Source of the DNA: Bacteroidaceae bacterium
Lineage (GTDB): Bacteria > Bacteroidota > Bacteroidia > Bacteroidales > Bacteroidaceae
Length of the DNA: 64,000 nt
NCBI GenBank assembly: GCA_024401115.1
Contig: JAKSLP010000002.1
Coordinates: 1 to 64,000, forward strand
Direction: 5' to 3'
The notes under the pieces were generated by a model that saw nothing but the letters and a program-made list of their open reading frames with translations, ran no database searches and was not told the DNA's origin. The position numbers and the translations under genes are program-made. This document shows positions 43,611 to 53,572 of this stretch, in pieces; position 1 is the stretch's first letter, and each line of letters begins with the position of its first letter.

Positions 43611-44171
43611 ATGAGTTTCAAACAAAAATTATTTGCATTCCTATACTATAAAGTATTAGGATGGAAGACTGATGTGTCAGTACCCAATTTAGATAAATGC
43701 ATTATCTGTAGTGCTCCTCACACTTCAAATTGGGATTTATTTATAGGAAAACTATTTATTGGTGCAATAGGACGTGAGTCGGGTTTCCTGATGAAATCCG
43801 ACTGGTTCTTTTGGCCACTAGGCCCTATTTTCAGATGGATGGGAGGTATACCGGTATATCGCAGTAAGCATACTTCCATGACCACACAAATTAGTGAAGC
43901 AGCAAAACAAAGCGAGCGTTTCGTATTATGCATTACCCCTGAAGGAACCCGTTCTGCCAATCCTAATTGGAAAAAAGGATTTTGGTATATAGCAAAAGGA
44001 GCAAATCTGCCAATTGTACTTACTGGAGTAGATTATGAGAAGAAAATAATTACGATGAACAAAATTGTTCAACCATCTGATAATATTGAAGATGATATTC
44101 GCCAGATAAAGCTATACTATAAAGATTTTAAAGGTAAACACCCAGAGAAATTTACAATAGGTGAAATCTAA
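43611..44171 (+). CDS. PlsC-type phospholipid acyltransferase
   Basis: 186 residues. The acyltransferase motifs are present: H-x4-D in APHTSNWD near 36-43, GGIPVYR about 83-89, and PEGTRS near 110-115. Such enzymes acylate 1-acylglycerol-3-phosphate, though short members may have other acceptors. It is in an operon with an unknown protein before it and an exported amidase-like protein after it. Confidence 0.88.
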   Translation: MSFKQKLFAFLYYKVLGWKTDVSVPNLDKCIICSAPHTSNWDLFIGKLFIGAIGRESGFLMKSDWFFWPLGPIFRWMGGIPVYRSKHTSMTTQISEAAKQSERFVLCITPEGTRSANPNWKKGFWYIAKGANLPIVLTGVDYEKKIITMNKIVQPSDNIEDDIRQIKLYYKDFKGKHPEKFTIGEI

Positions 44172-44172
44172 A

Positions 44173-46800
44173 ATGGAATTAAAAAATCTATATAGATTCC
44201 TGGTAGGAATGTTCCTACTGGGAATTTCTGTTTCCTTATCGGCACAGATTCGTTGGGGTAACGTTGATTATACTGGCAAGCCCTGGGTGGAAAATGTGTC
44301 AAAACCTTTCAAGATTACGAAGGGTTTGCAAAACCGCCATATTTCCATCGGCACAAGCCATGGGCGTTATTTTACAGGCACTGAATGGAAGTGGCAACGC
44401 CCTTACCTGTACTGTACAGTAGAAGATCTGTTCACTCAAACTTTCACGATTCCTTATATAATTCCTATGCTAGAGCGTTCGGGCGCAATTGTATATTCAT
44501 CACGTGAACGCGATTGGCAGAAGAATGAAGCTATTGTGGATAATGATGGAGGTATTCGAAACGGACGCTATTACGAAGATAACGGACTGAGAAAATGGCA
44601 AGACAGCCAGTTCGCTGGATTTGCCCATACCCGCCGTACTTATCATGATGGTGAAACTCCATTCTTTGAGGGCACTGCCCGTATCTGCCCATTAGTCTCT
44701 GATGAGAAGAAAGTGTCAATCGCTCAATGGATTCCTGACATTCCAGAAAGAGGCAACTATGCAGTATATGTAACTTATCAAAGTTTTTATGAAAGTGCTC
44801 CCGATGCCAAATATACCATTTTCCATACAGGCGGAACAACAGAAGTATGTGTGAATCAGCAAATGGGTGGAGGCACGTGGGTCTATTTAGGCACATTCGA
44901 GTTTGATGCCGGCGAGAAAAACAGCGGCATGGTGGTACTCACAAATTACAGTCAAAGTAAAGGCGTAGTTTGTGCCGATGCTGTCAGGTTTGGTGGCGGC
45001 ATGGGAAATATTGCACGAGGCGACCGGAATTTGAAAAGTGGGCTACCCCGATTTCTTGAAGGTGCTCGCTATTCAGCAGAATGGGCAGGATTCCCTTATT
45101 CAGTATACAGCTTCTATGAAGGAGAGAATGACTATCGCGATGACATTAATGCCCGTTCACTAACCACCAATTACCTTAATGGAGGATCAATCTATAATCC
45201 TGATTCATTAGGCCTTCATGTACCAATCGAGGCACAATTGGCATTCCATTCTGATGCCGGATATACAAAAGATGATTCCTTTGTAGGGCCACTGACCATC
45301 TGCTCTACAGACAGTGGTGATTCACTTACTGTATATCCTGGAGGTATAAGCCGAATGGTATCCGAATCATTGGCCTCTCAAATGCTATATAGTGCCAAAC
45401 GCGACCTTGATAAGACATTCGGAATAAATTGGCCTGCCCGTGAAGTCCGAGACAGAGACTACAGTGAAAGCCGAAGAGGAAATGTGCCATCCATGATCTT
45501 CGAGATGCTCAGCCATCAGAACTGGGCAGACATGCGTTATGGACATGATCCCAATTTTAAATTTACTCTTGCCCGTTCCATCTATAAGACTGCCCTTCGT
45601 TTTATCAACGGATTACATGATAGAGCTACTACTGTTGCCCCACTTCCAATACAAGCATTTGCTGTAAGTAGAACGGACAAGGAGAATCAGGTGTTGCTAA
45701 CATGGAGAGCAGCCAATGACACGAATGACCCGGATGCAAAGCCAACTGGTTATGTCTTATATACGCGTTTAGACGATGGCGGATTTGATAATGGTCAATT
45801 GGTTAAAACAAACTCTGCAGTAATGGCTCTTTCTCCTGGAACCATGTACAGTTTTAAAGTGACAGCAGTCAATGATGGAGGTGAAAGCTTGGATAGCGAG
45901 ATACTATGTGCTTATATCTCACCTAAAGAAAGAAGCCGTGATAATACAATCATGATTGTAAATGGATTCCACCGGCTTTCTGGTCCAAAACCTATTAATA
46001 CAGAGACAGAATTGGGCTTTGATCTTAATACAGATGCAGGAGTTCCTTACCGTTACACCGCAGGTTTCAGCGGAGCTCAACGTTACTTTAATAAAGCAGG
46101 ACTAGGCAAGGAAACATCAACAGGAACCGGTTATAGCGGCCGCGAGCTTGAAGGTATGATTATTGCAGGAAATACGTTTGATTACCCTGCAGTTCATGGT
46201 AGGGCAATAAAATCTTCTGGAGCATATTCATTTGTCTCATGCAGCAAGCAGGCAATAGAGATTGGCGCAATTAGACTTCATGATTATTGCATGGTAGATT
46301 TGATTCTTGGCCTTGAAAAAAATGACGGTTGGAGCTTATTCCCATATAAAACCTTCTCTGCTCAGTTACAAAATGCCATTAAGGGATACATGCACCAAGG
46401 AGGAAAGATAATGGTAAGTGGTGCATTCATTGCCAGTGATATGTTGTCCGAAGAAGAGCAAGGATTTACATCTAATGTGTTAAAGTATACTTATGACACA
46501 ACCATGGAACCCACTTCGTCCACAACAAGCACATTAACAGGATGTGGCATCAACTTTACCATCCCACGAACATTGAATGAGAAGCAATATGCCGTCCAAA
46601 CTTGCGATTGCCTGCGTCCGATAGACGACAAAGACTGTTTTGCTTCTTTTGCATTCACAGATAACAGCAGGTGTGCCGGCATTGCCTATAAAAACAGCAG
46701 TTATCGTGTTATGGCTATGAGTTTCCCATTTGAAAGTGTTACAAGTCAGCGTGACAGGAATACTCTTATGGGAGCCATACTGCAATTCTTACTGAAGTAA
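44173..46800 (+). CDS. Exported amidase-fold protein with golvesin and FnIII-like domains
   Basis: 875 residues from the ATG at 44173, one base after the plsC stop (a GTG at 44161 is rejected). Signal peptide ending SLSAQ. The first and third parts form an Amidase_3-like zinc fold: TSHGRY near 57, FHSDAG near 360 and the catalytic-Glu context SMIFEMLSHQNWAD near 438. A golvesin-like beta domain is inserted about 175-280 (AQWIPDIPERGNYAVYVTY, then VCADAVRFGGG), and an FnIII domain follows about 495-580. Family members are annotated as xanthan lyase or golvesin-type. Cleavage of peptidoglycan peptides is likely but not proven. Confidence 0.75.
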   Translation: MELKNLYRFLVGMFLLGISVSLSAQIRWGNVDYTGKPWVENVSKPFKITKGLQNRHISIGTSHGRYFTGTEWKWQRPYLYCTVEDLFTQTFTIPYIIPMLERSGAIVYSSRERDWQKNEAIVDNDGGIRNGRYYEDNGLRKWQDSQFAGFAHTRRTYHDGETPFFEGTARICPLVSDEKKVSIAQWIPDIPERGNYAVYVTYQSFYESAPDAKYTIFHTGGTTEVCVNQQMGGGTWVYLGTFEFDAGEKNSGMVVLTNYSQSKGVVCADAVRFGGGMGNIARGDRNLKSGLPRFLEGARYSAEWAGFPYSVYSFYEGENDYRDDINARSLTTNYLNGGSIYNPDSLGLHVPIEAQLAFHSDAGYTKDDSFVGPLTICSTDSGDSLTVYPGGISRMVSESLASQMLYSAKRDLDKTFGINWPAREVRDRDYSESRRGNVPSMIFEMLSHQNWADMRYGHDPNFKFTLARSIYKTALRFINGLHDRATTVAPLPIQAFAVSRTDKENQVLLTWRAANDTNDPDAKPTGYVLYTRLDDGGFDNGQLVKTNSAVMALSPGTMYSFKVTAVNDGGESLDSEILCAYISPKERSRDNTIMIVNGFHRLSGPKPINTETELGFDLNTDAGVPYRYTAGFSGAQRYFNKAGLGKETSTGTGYSGRELEGMIIAGNTFDYPAVHGRAIKSSGAYSFVSCSKQAIEIGAIRLHDYCMVDLILGLEKNDGWSLFPYKTFSAQLQNAIKGYMHQGGKIMVSGAFIASDMLSEEEQGFTSNVLKYTYDTTMEPTSSTTSTLTGCGINFTIPRTLNEKQYAVQTCDCLRPIDDKDCFASFAFTDNSRCAGIAYKNSSYRVMAMSFPFESVTSQRDRNTLMGAILQFLLK

Positions 46801-46854
46801 GCCCATAAATCAAAGAAAAGAATTAACTTTGCATTAATTAAAACAAAGATAACA

Positions 46855-47187
46855 ATGTACAAGATTCAAACCAACGCTTCGGGAACCCGCAGCATGGAAA
46901 TAACCGAGGCAAACTTAGAAACCATCCGCCAATATTATCTGTTTCAGGATTTGGTAGACAGTACAGGCATTGTTGACGAGGAGGTCTTAAACAAACTGAA
47001 AATGAATGTCCGCAGCCTTCTTGAAAATCAAGAGCCTATCGATAAAAATCTGATGGCACTGTGCATTGATGTCATTTACCATGACAATATGAAGGCATTT
47101 GGTCTCCATCAGTTGATTATGCTATACATCAACTGGTTGCACAAGTTGGACGTTGAGAATACAGAAGAGCAGAATCAGGAGCAATAA
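46855..47187 (+). CDS. Conserved protein of unknown function before ygiQ
   Basis: 110 residues, helical, cytoplasmic, ending in an acidic Gln/Glu tail. No motif recognised. Its stop overlaps the ygiQ start by one base (TAATG), so the two are translationally coupled and may work together. Confidence 0.75.
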   Translation: MYKIQTNASGTRSMEITEANLETIRQYYLFQDLVDSTGIVDEEVLNKLKMNVRSLLENQEPIDKNLMALCIDVIYHDNMKAFGLHQLIMLYINWLHKLDVENTEEQNQEQ

Positions 47188-49169
47188 TGGAGTATAGGCT
47201 GACAGATTTTCTGCCAACCACCAAGAAGGAATGCGAAATGCGTGGATGGGATTCGCTGGACATTATTTTGTTCAGTGCGGATGCCTATGTAGATCATCCT
47301 TCGTTTGGAGCAGCAGTAGTAGGACGTATTTTGGAGGATTGTGGTCTACGTGTGGCCATTGTACCTCAACCGAACTGGCAGGATGATTTACGTGACTTCA
47401 AGAAGCTAGGTCGTCCCCGTCTATTCTTTGGAGTATGCCCTGGATGCATGGACTCCATGGTTAATAAATATACTGCAGCTCGCAGACTTCGAAGCGAGGA
47501 TGCCTATACCCCAGACGGACGTCATGATAAGCGCCCGGAATATCCCACGATTGTCTATTCCAAAGCATTAAAGAAACTCTTTCCAGATGTTCCAGTTTTA
47601 TTAGGCGGTATTGAAGCCAGTATGCGAAGGCTGACTCATTATGACTATTGGCAGGACCGCTTGATGAAATGTATTCTTTGCGATTCTGGGGCTGACGCCA
47701 TTGTATATGGTATGGGGGAAAAGCCTATGACTCAGATTGGCAGCCAACTGAAAGATTTTCCGGAAGTCTCTATTGAATTGTTCCGCTCAGTTGTGGAGCA
47801 ATGCCCGCAAACGGTCATGTTATACAAGAAGGATCTTATTCCTGGTGGTATTAAGGACGATGACATTGTACTCCACTCACATGAGGATTGCCTGAAGGAG
47901 AAAAAATATCAGGCTGAGAATTTTCGTCACATCGAGGAAGAAAGCAATAAATTGCACGCACAACGCATTTTGCAAGCAGTTGACAATAAAGTGGCTGTGG
48001 TAAATCCTCCTTTCCCTCCGATGACAACCGAAGAGCTTGATCACTCTTTCGATTTGCCATACACACGACTACCCCACCCTAAATATAAAGGAAAAACCAT
48101 TCCTGCATACGAGATGATCAAGTTTTCCGTGAATATTCATCGGGGATGCTTTGGAGGTTGTGCTTTTTGCACCATCTCAGCTCATCAGGGCAAATTTATC
48201 ATGAGCCGTAGCAAGGAAAGTATTCTGAAAGAGGTGAAAGCTATTACACAAATGCCTGATTTTAGAGGCTATTTGAGTGATTTGGGCGGGCCGTCAGCCA
48301 ATATGTACCAAATGCACGGAAAGAATCAGGATCTTTGTTCCAAATGCAAACGTCCATCATGTATCCATCCTAAGGTTTGCCCAAATCTGAATGGTGACCA
48401 TCGTCCCTTGCTGGAAATCTATAAAGCTGTGGACGCCATTCCAGGAATCAAGAAAAGCTTCATCGGAAGTGGTGTACGTTATGACTTGCTACTGAACGAT
48501 TATAAGGATGAGAAACTGAATAAGGCTGCACGTGATTATACTCGTGAACTAATTGTGAACCATGTAAGTGGAAGACTGAAAGTTGCACCTGAACATACCA
48601 GTGATAAAGTCCTTTATCTCATGCGCAAACCATCTTTCAGTCAATTTGGTGAATTCAAGCGAATATTTGACCGCATTAATAAGGAATGTAATCTTAAGCA
48701 GCAGATTATTCCATATTTTATAAGTAGCCATCCCGGTTGTCGTGAGGAAGATATGGCACAATTGGCCGTATTAACCAAACAGATGGATTTTCATCTTGAA
48801 CAAGTTCAAGATTTCACACCTACCCCAATGACCGTAAGTACCGAGTCGTGGTATAGTGGATACCATCCTTATACGCTGGAGGAAGTATTTTGTGCCAAAA
48901 CTCCGGACGAGAAACAAGCACAACGTATGTTTTTCTTCTGGTATAAGCCCGAAGAACGCCAACGGATAATCAAAGAACTACGAAAGATTGGCAGACCAGA
49001 CCTAATTGCCCAGCTATACCCTAATGGGATACCTGAGCAGAATAATTACAGCGCTGAAAGGAAAAGAAGTAACTCGGGTAACCAAGGAAATGGATATGTA
49101 AGGAAAACCCAATATTCGGAACAGAAATCATTCAATCCTAATTTCCAATTTCGCAAGAAAAAGAAATAG
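47187..49169 (+). CDS. YgiQ-family radical SAM protein
   Basis: 660 residues. An N-terminal UPF0313 domain (TTKKECEMRGWDSLDIILFSADAY region, then VLLGGIEASMRRLTHYDYW near 137) and a radical-SAM core with the cluster motif C321-x3-C325-x2-C328 in GCFGGCAFCT. A basic C-terminal tail follows after residue 620. The family is widespread but its reaction is not established. It is coupled to the gene before it, and the next gene starts right at its stop. Confidence 0.9.
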   Translation: MEYRLTDFLPTTKKECEMRGWDSLDIILFSADAYVDHPSFGAAVVGRILEDCGLRVAIVPQPNWQDDLRDFKKLGRPRLFFGVCPGCMDSMVNKYTAARRLRSEDAYTPDGRHDKRPEYPTIVYSKALKKLFPDVPVLLGGIEASMRRLTHYDYWQDRLMKCILCDSGADAIVYGMGEKPMTQIGSQLKDFPEVSIELFRSVVEQCPQTVMLYKKDLIPGGIKDDDIVLHSHEDCLKEKKYQAENFRHIEEESNKLHAQRILQAVDNKVAVVNPPFPPMTTEELDHSFDLPYTRLPHPKYKGKTIPAYEMIKFSVNIHRGCFGGCAFCTISAHQGKFIMSRSKESILKEVKAITQMPDFRGYLSDLGGPSANMYQMHGKNQDLCSKCKRPSCIHPKVCPNLNGDHRPLLEIYKAVDAIPGIKKSFIGSGVRYDLLLNDYKDEKLNKAARDYTRELIVNHVSGRLKVAPEHTSDKVLYLMRKPSFSQFGEFKRIFDRINKECNLKQQIIPYFISSHPGCREEDMAQLAVLTKQMDFHLEQVQDFTPTPMTVSTESWYSGYHPYTLEEVFCAKTPDEKQAQRMFFFWYKPEERQRIIKELRKIGRPDLIAQLYPNGIPEQNNYSAERKRSNSGNQGNGYVRKTQYSEQKSFNPNFQFRKKKK

Positions 49170-49994
49170 ATGTACACTTTAGTTGAGATCAACAGTATAG
49201 GAAAAATCAATGCAGAGTTGAATGAGGATGGTTGGGTGACCACCCCCGATTTTGTCGCTGTAATTGATGGTTCCACCAGTAAAGGGACTCATGATTATGG
49301 GGGCAAGAAATCTGGACGTCTGGCTATGGAGATTATCCGTGAAGCCATCAGCCTCTTGCGTCCCAACTGTGGTATTCGTGAGTGTGCCGATGAATTATCA
49401 CTGGCATTAGCCAACTATTATGTACAGCATCATATGATTGACGAAGTGGCCAGCCATACGGAAAACCGGCTTACAGCAAGTGTGGTCATTTTCAGTGTAA
49501 ACCGCAAGGAGATCTGGCAGATTGGCGATTGCCCCTGCATGATTGGCAATACTGTTTTTGAGAATCCTAAATATTGGGAATTACCCATAGCTCAGGCTCG
49601 AGCTTTATTTCTTGAAAATGAATTAAGGATGGGCAAATCTGTACCTCAATTACAATCACGAGATACCGGACGAGAATACATTTACCCACTACTTAGAAAT
49701 TCCACCTTTTATCAGAATAAGGAGGATGAACCAGAATACGCATTCCCTGTAATTGACGGATTTACGATTCCTCCTCATCTGCTAAAAACATACAAGGTGG
49801 GTGACGCCAAAGAAATCATCCTTGCCTCTGATGGTTATCTGAAATTGTTTCCAACACTTCAAGAGACAGAAGATTACACCTTACAATATCTTTCCGAGGA
49901 CCCGTTATGCATTCGCCAGCATAAGATGACCAAGGGATGGGTTAAGGGCCAACAGAGTTTTGACGACAGGACCTATTTACGAATAAAAATTTAG
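49170..49994 (+). CDS. PP2C-like protein phosphatase-fold protein
   Basis: 274 residues, cytoplasmic. Acidic metal-binding positions of PP2C phosphatases are visible: NED at 18-20, AVIDGSTSKG at 30-39, IWQIGDCPC about 113, LASDGYLKLF about 214 and DDRT near 265. Spacing and weak overall similarity mean it is a divergent PP2C-type protein. It starts immediately after the ygiQ stop codon, so a dephosphorylation step may accompany that protein. No kinase of the Ser/Thr type is in the window. Confidence 0.65.
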   Translation: MYTLVEINSIGKINAELNEDGWVTTPDFVAVIDGSTSKGTHDYGGKKSGRLAMEIIREAISLLRPNCGIRECADELSLALANYYVQHHMIDEVASHTENRLTASVVIFSVNRKEIWQIGDCPCMIGNTVFENPKYWELPIAQARALFLENELRMGKSVPQLQSRDTGREYIYPLLRNSTFYQNKEDEPEYAFPVIDGFTIPPHLLKTYKVGDAKEIILASDGYLKLFPTLQETEDYTLQYLSEDPLCIRQHKMTKGWVKGQQSFDDRTYLRIKI

Positions 49995-50005
49995 TATAAG
50001 AATAT

Positions 50006-51040
50006 ATGATTCAATTTCAATGCGATTACAATGAAGGTGCACATCCCCGGATTTTGGAGCGCCTGATGGAGACTAACTTTTGCCAGACTGTTGGTTATGG
50101 TATGGATGAGTATTGCGATCATGCACGAGCACTTATTAAGGAAGCTTGCAAGAGTCCGGATGCTGATGTACATTTCCTTGTAGGCGGAACACAGACCAAC
50201 GCCACAGTAATCAGCAGCATTCTTCGTCCTTATCAAGGTGTAGTTTGTGCGGAGACTGGACACATTAATGTTCACGAGACAGGTGCTATCGAGCACTCTG
50301 GTCACAAATGTCTGGCAATCCCTGCACAGGGTGGTAAGATTTCCGCAAAGCAGATTCTGCAGACTTTTGCCAATTATTATGCTGAAGGCGATCAGGAGCA
50401 CATGGTGCAGCCTGCCATGGTATATATCTCATTCTCTACAGAAGTAGGGTCTATCTATACCAAGCAGGAACTGACCGATATCTACGCAGCATGCCGCAAA
50501 TATGATGCTCCCCTGTTCATCGATGGCGCACGACTTGGCTATGGTCTTGCCAGTCCTGAGTGCGATCTTACTTTACCTGAATTTGCAAGTCTGTGCGATG
50601 TGTTTTACATTGGCGGTACTAAAGTAGGTGCATTGTTTGGTGAGGCTGTTGTCATAACTAATCCAGCATTGAAAAAGGATTTCCGCCACTTCATAAAAAT
50701 GAATGGTGGAATGTTGGCCAAAGGCCGTCTGCTGGGTATCCAATTCGAAACCTTGTTTACACATAATTTGTATTTCGAGGTAGCCAAGCATGCCAATAAT
50801 CTGGCCATGAAAATACGTAATGCATTTAAAGCTAAAGGCTTCAATTTCCTAATGGATAGTCCCACCAATCAACAGTTCCCAATTCTCACCAATAATCAGA
50901 TTGAGCAGTTGAAAGGCGACTTTTTGTTCTCTATCTGGCAGAAGATGGACGATGAGCATACTGCAGTACGTTTCTGTACCAGTTGGGGTACTAAGCCTGA
51001 AAATGTGGACAAGCTGTTGGCTGCCATTGAAAAATTATAA
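50006..51040 (+). CDS. ltaE: Low-specificity L-threonine aldolase
   Basis: 344 residues. PLP enzyme that splits threonine (and allo-threonine) into glycine and acetaldehyde. The PLP-binding Lys is in YIGGTKVGALFGE near 205; FLVGGTQTNA near 57, INVHETGAIE near 86 and FIDGARLGYGL near 171 line the cofactor site. It lies 11 bases after the PP2C-like gene. Confidence 0.93.
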   Translation: MIQFQCDYNEGAHPRILERLMETNFCQTVGYGMDEYCDHARALIKEACKSPDADVHFLVGGTQTNATVISSILRPYQGVVCAETGHINVHETGAIEHSGHKCLAIPAQGGKISAKQILQTFANYYAEGDQEHMVQPAMVYISFSTEVGSIYTKQELTDIYAACRKYDAPLFIDGARLGYGLASPECDLTLPEFASLCDVFYIGGTKVGALFGEAVVITNPALKKDFRHFIKMNGGMLAKGRLLGIQFETLFTHNLYFEVAKHANNLAMKIRNAFKAKGFNFLMDSPTNQQFPILTNNQIEQLKGDFLFSIWQKMDDEHTAVRFCTSWGTKPENVDKLLAAIEKL

Positions 51041-51086
51041 TATTTAGCCACTGCCATCAAAGCAAAGAATCTTTTCAGCAAATATA

Positions 51087-52145
51087 ATGATGAAACGAGT
51101 TTTATTATTCCTTTCTTTTTTATCCACGCTGTCAATATCAGCTCAAACGCTCTCTGATATTGATTGCGCAAACCAGTCATTAAAAGTTTGTGCATTAAAT
51201 GAGTACGCATCCTCAACCGATTCACTTTATCAGTCTGTTAAAGCAATGGTTGATGCCCGTCTGAATGAGGATGGCTCTGTTATTCAAGATTTCGTTAAAG
51301 GACAACTGGAACAGATGGCTTTCGGAAACTTGCTAAATGAACTGTACAAGCACACCAAAGATGAACGATATAAGAAAGCAACAAACTGGATGCATCATTA
51401 TCTCGTAATGAGTTATCCACGCAACAAGAAAACCACTGCTCAAAATACCTTTATTTATGATGAGAAGAAAGCCAACCAGATGAAACTGGATGGACTGTAT
51501 TGGGCCGTTTCTTACTTTGCCGGATGGGTAAGCACATTCGATGAACGTAACACCCAGGCTTGGAGTGACATTGCTGACCAGTTCATGCTGCTGAATACTC
51601 AGACATACAATTCTGTTACAGGCGTTAACTACACTTTGTGGTCATCAGACGTAGAGAATGACGAGACTGAGGGAATGATACAAGATGGCGTTTTCAAAGG
51701 TTGTCTGCCTGAGTATTCGGCCTTGAGTATGGCACGGATGTTCTCCGCTGTAGTTCATGTTTTGGCCATTATCCCTAAAGAACAGCCAGACAAAACTACA
51801 CTCTCCTTGCTGGTTAAGCAAATAGCCGAAGGACTGCAGCACTGGCAGCAGCCAGACAGTAAGATGTGGGTAAAAAATTTGGTATATGCTGAAGGTGATG
51901 CTGCCGATACCGATGCAGAGGCTACAGAACTGATATCATCGGCTTATCTAAAAGCCTTACGCTTTGATTTCCTTAAGGATTCTGATTATAAGGCATTTGC
52001 TGTGGCCACATATGAAGCAGCAAAAAACAGAGGATGCGGACAGTTACTGCAGGCAGAATATATGGCATATACCAAGGCTCGAACACCGGCTAAGAGACCG
52101 ACAAACCGTCCCCCTGTACGCAAAACCACACCCGTAAAGAGATAA
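51087..52145 (+). CDS. Exported GH88/GH105-like six-hairpin hydrolase
   Basis: 352 residues with a signal peptide (cut near ISAQ). The helical-barrel pattern of unsaturated glucuronyl/rhamnogalacturonyl hydrolases is recognisable: KLDGLYWAVSYFAGW near 130, DIADQFMLLNTQTY near 155, VTGVNYTLWS, then an aromatic AVVHVLAIIP segment. The catalytic Asp pair cannot be fixed by eye. A basic Pro/Arg tail follows 330. It heads an operon ending with the GH92 mannosidase, hinting at glycan work. Confidence 0.55.
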   Translation: MMKRVLLFLSFLSTLSISAQTLSDIDCANQSLKVCALNEYASSTDSLYQSVKAMVDARLNEDGSVIQDFVKGQLEQMAFGNLLNELYKHTKDERYKKATNWMHHYLVMSYPRNKKTTAQNTFIYDEKKANQMKLDGLYWAVSYFAGWVSTFDERNTQAWSDIADQFMLLNTQTYNSVTGVNYTLWSSDVENDETEGMIQDGVFKGCLPEYSALSMARMFSAVVHVLAIIPKEQPDKTTLSLLVKQIAEGLQHWQQPDSKMWVKNLVYAEGDAADTDAEATELISSAYLKALRFDFLKDSDYKAFAVATYEAAKNRGCGQLLQAEYMAYTKARTPAKRPTNRPPVRKTTPVKR

Positions 52146-52150
52146 CAGAC

Positions 52151-52882
52151 ATGATTACCGCTCAACACCGAACTTTATTGCAGCAGTATATACTGCAATC
52201 TGACAGTCTGGCAATTCACCAAATGCTGTCACAGTTCAGTGTGACCGATCAGAAGCAGGCTAAACAGGTGATAGCACGGTTTCTGGCCGACAGAAAGATT
52301 TGCCCAGTCGATTCTTGTATTAGAATATATACAGGACTGATGCAGCAAAACTTAAATCTGTATTTCAATACATTTGCCCTAGCCTGTGAATCGCTTCGTA
52401 ATGAACCGGACTTCTGGCATAACCTGGATCTTCTCCATCCTATAGGCCTGCTATTTAAGTCCAACAGAGTATATTACCGCCAGACAGTAATCAGGACATT
52501 ATCGCGTCAATTAAAACCAGAACTACCTGTGTTACTTTTATTTGATGTCATGCAAATAACAGAACCACGAGCTCAGCTAGTCTATCTGTTGGAAGCAGAT
52601 TCACTGTATGCCTGTTATCAACTCATCCGTTTAGCAGTACAACACGATATCGAACCTGCCTTCCTTACAAAATGTACCAAGCAACTGCTTACCAATGATA
52701 AATCCTGTATGCCATTTTATGTTCGGGAAGATATTGTTAATTTCATTACACATTATTTTAATGGGGTGAATGTCCGTTATCCGTTTAAGCGTACGCTTGA
52801 TCCTTCATTGTTATCGTATGCAGAACGTACGTATGATGCATTCTGTAAAGTGATTATACCAGCAAATCGACTAAAACTATGA
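52151..52882 (+). CDS. Uncharacterised helical protein
   Basis: 243 residues, no signal peptide, rich in leucine, predicted mostly helical. No family recognised. It begins 5 bases after the GH88-like gene and its stop overlaps the next start by four bases (ATGATGA), so it is translated as part of the operon. Confidence 0.7.
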   Translation: MITAQHRTLLQQYILQSDSLAIHQMLSQFSVTDQKQAKQVIARFLADRKICPVDSCIRIYTGLMQQNLNLYFNTFALACESLRNEPDFWHNLDLLHPIGLLFKSNRVYYRQTVIRTLSRQLKPELPVLLLFDVMQITEPRAQLVYLLEADSLYACYQLIRLAVQHDIEPAFLTKCTKQLLTNDKSCMPFYVREDIVNFITHYFNGVNVRYPFKRTLDPSLLSYAERTYDAFCKVIIPANRLKL

Positions 52883-53547
52883 TGAAAAAGATACTTATAT
52901 ATCTGCTTCTCGTTTTTATTGGTATACCAGCCATGGCTCAGTCTGATCATCTGACATGGTGGGGACAATTGGATATCAAGAAGCCATTAAATAATAATTG
53001 GAACCTACAATGGCATTCCGAATGGCATCAGAATGTAACCAACAACCAATGTGATTTGTGGATGACATCCCCAATGGTTGGAAAGAAGATAACTGATTGG
53101 CTTCGTACTGACATCGGATATGTACATGCACGTACACGTACCAAAGGCCATGACGGTATTCCCTCTTACTATCGTGTCATGCACCGTCCTTTCATTTCTG
53201 CAACCCTAAGTCAACGTGTAGGACAGGTAAATATAGCCTTGCGTGAATACTGGGAATGGATATGGATGCCTGAATGTATAAAGAATGACGAGGTTAAGAA
53301 AGGTATAGCTTATCATGAATTGCGACACCGGTTGAAATTTGATTGGCAGATTCCAGACTCGCGATTCGTGCCATACGGATACCTTGAGGCCCGTCACTTG
53401 GATGTCATGGAACAGGCTCGCATTTATTTTGGAACAGTGATAAAGATAAACAAACATAACCAGTTTGATGTGGGATGGTTCTATCAAGACAGACGACATA
53501 AAACTAATAATCATGTTTTTACAGTTACCTACGGACTGACATTATAA
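52879..53547 (+). CDS. DUF2490-family outer-membrane protein
   Basis: 222 residues with a signal peptide (cut near AMAQ). The mature protein is a small beta-barrel with alternating aromatic strands: LTWWGQLDIKKPLNNNWNL, WLRTDIGYVHARTR, VMHRPFISATLSQRVGQVNIALREYWEW and FRHRLKFDW-like segments, matching the DUF2490 group. It ends in a strand with VTYGLTL. Its role is not known; it lies between an uncharacterised gene and the GH92 enzyme. Confidence 0.75.
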   Translation: MMKKILIYLLLVFIGIPAMAQSDHLTWWGQLDIKKPLNNNWNLQWHSEWHQNVTNNQCDLWMTSPMVGKKITDWLRTDIGYVHARTRTKGHDGIPSYYRVMHRPFISATLSQRVGQVNIALREYWEWIWMPECIKNDEVKKGIAYHELRHRLKFDWQIPDSRFVPYGYLEARHLDVMEQARIYFGTVIKINKHNQFDVGWFYQDRRHKTNNHVFTVTYGLTL

Positions 53548-53572
53548 AATACTATTTATTAAAATAAAGCAT

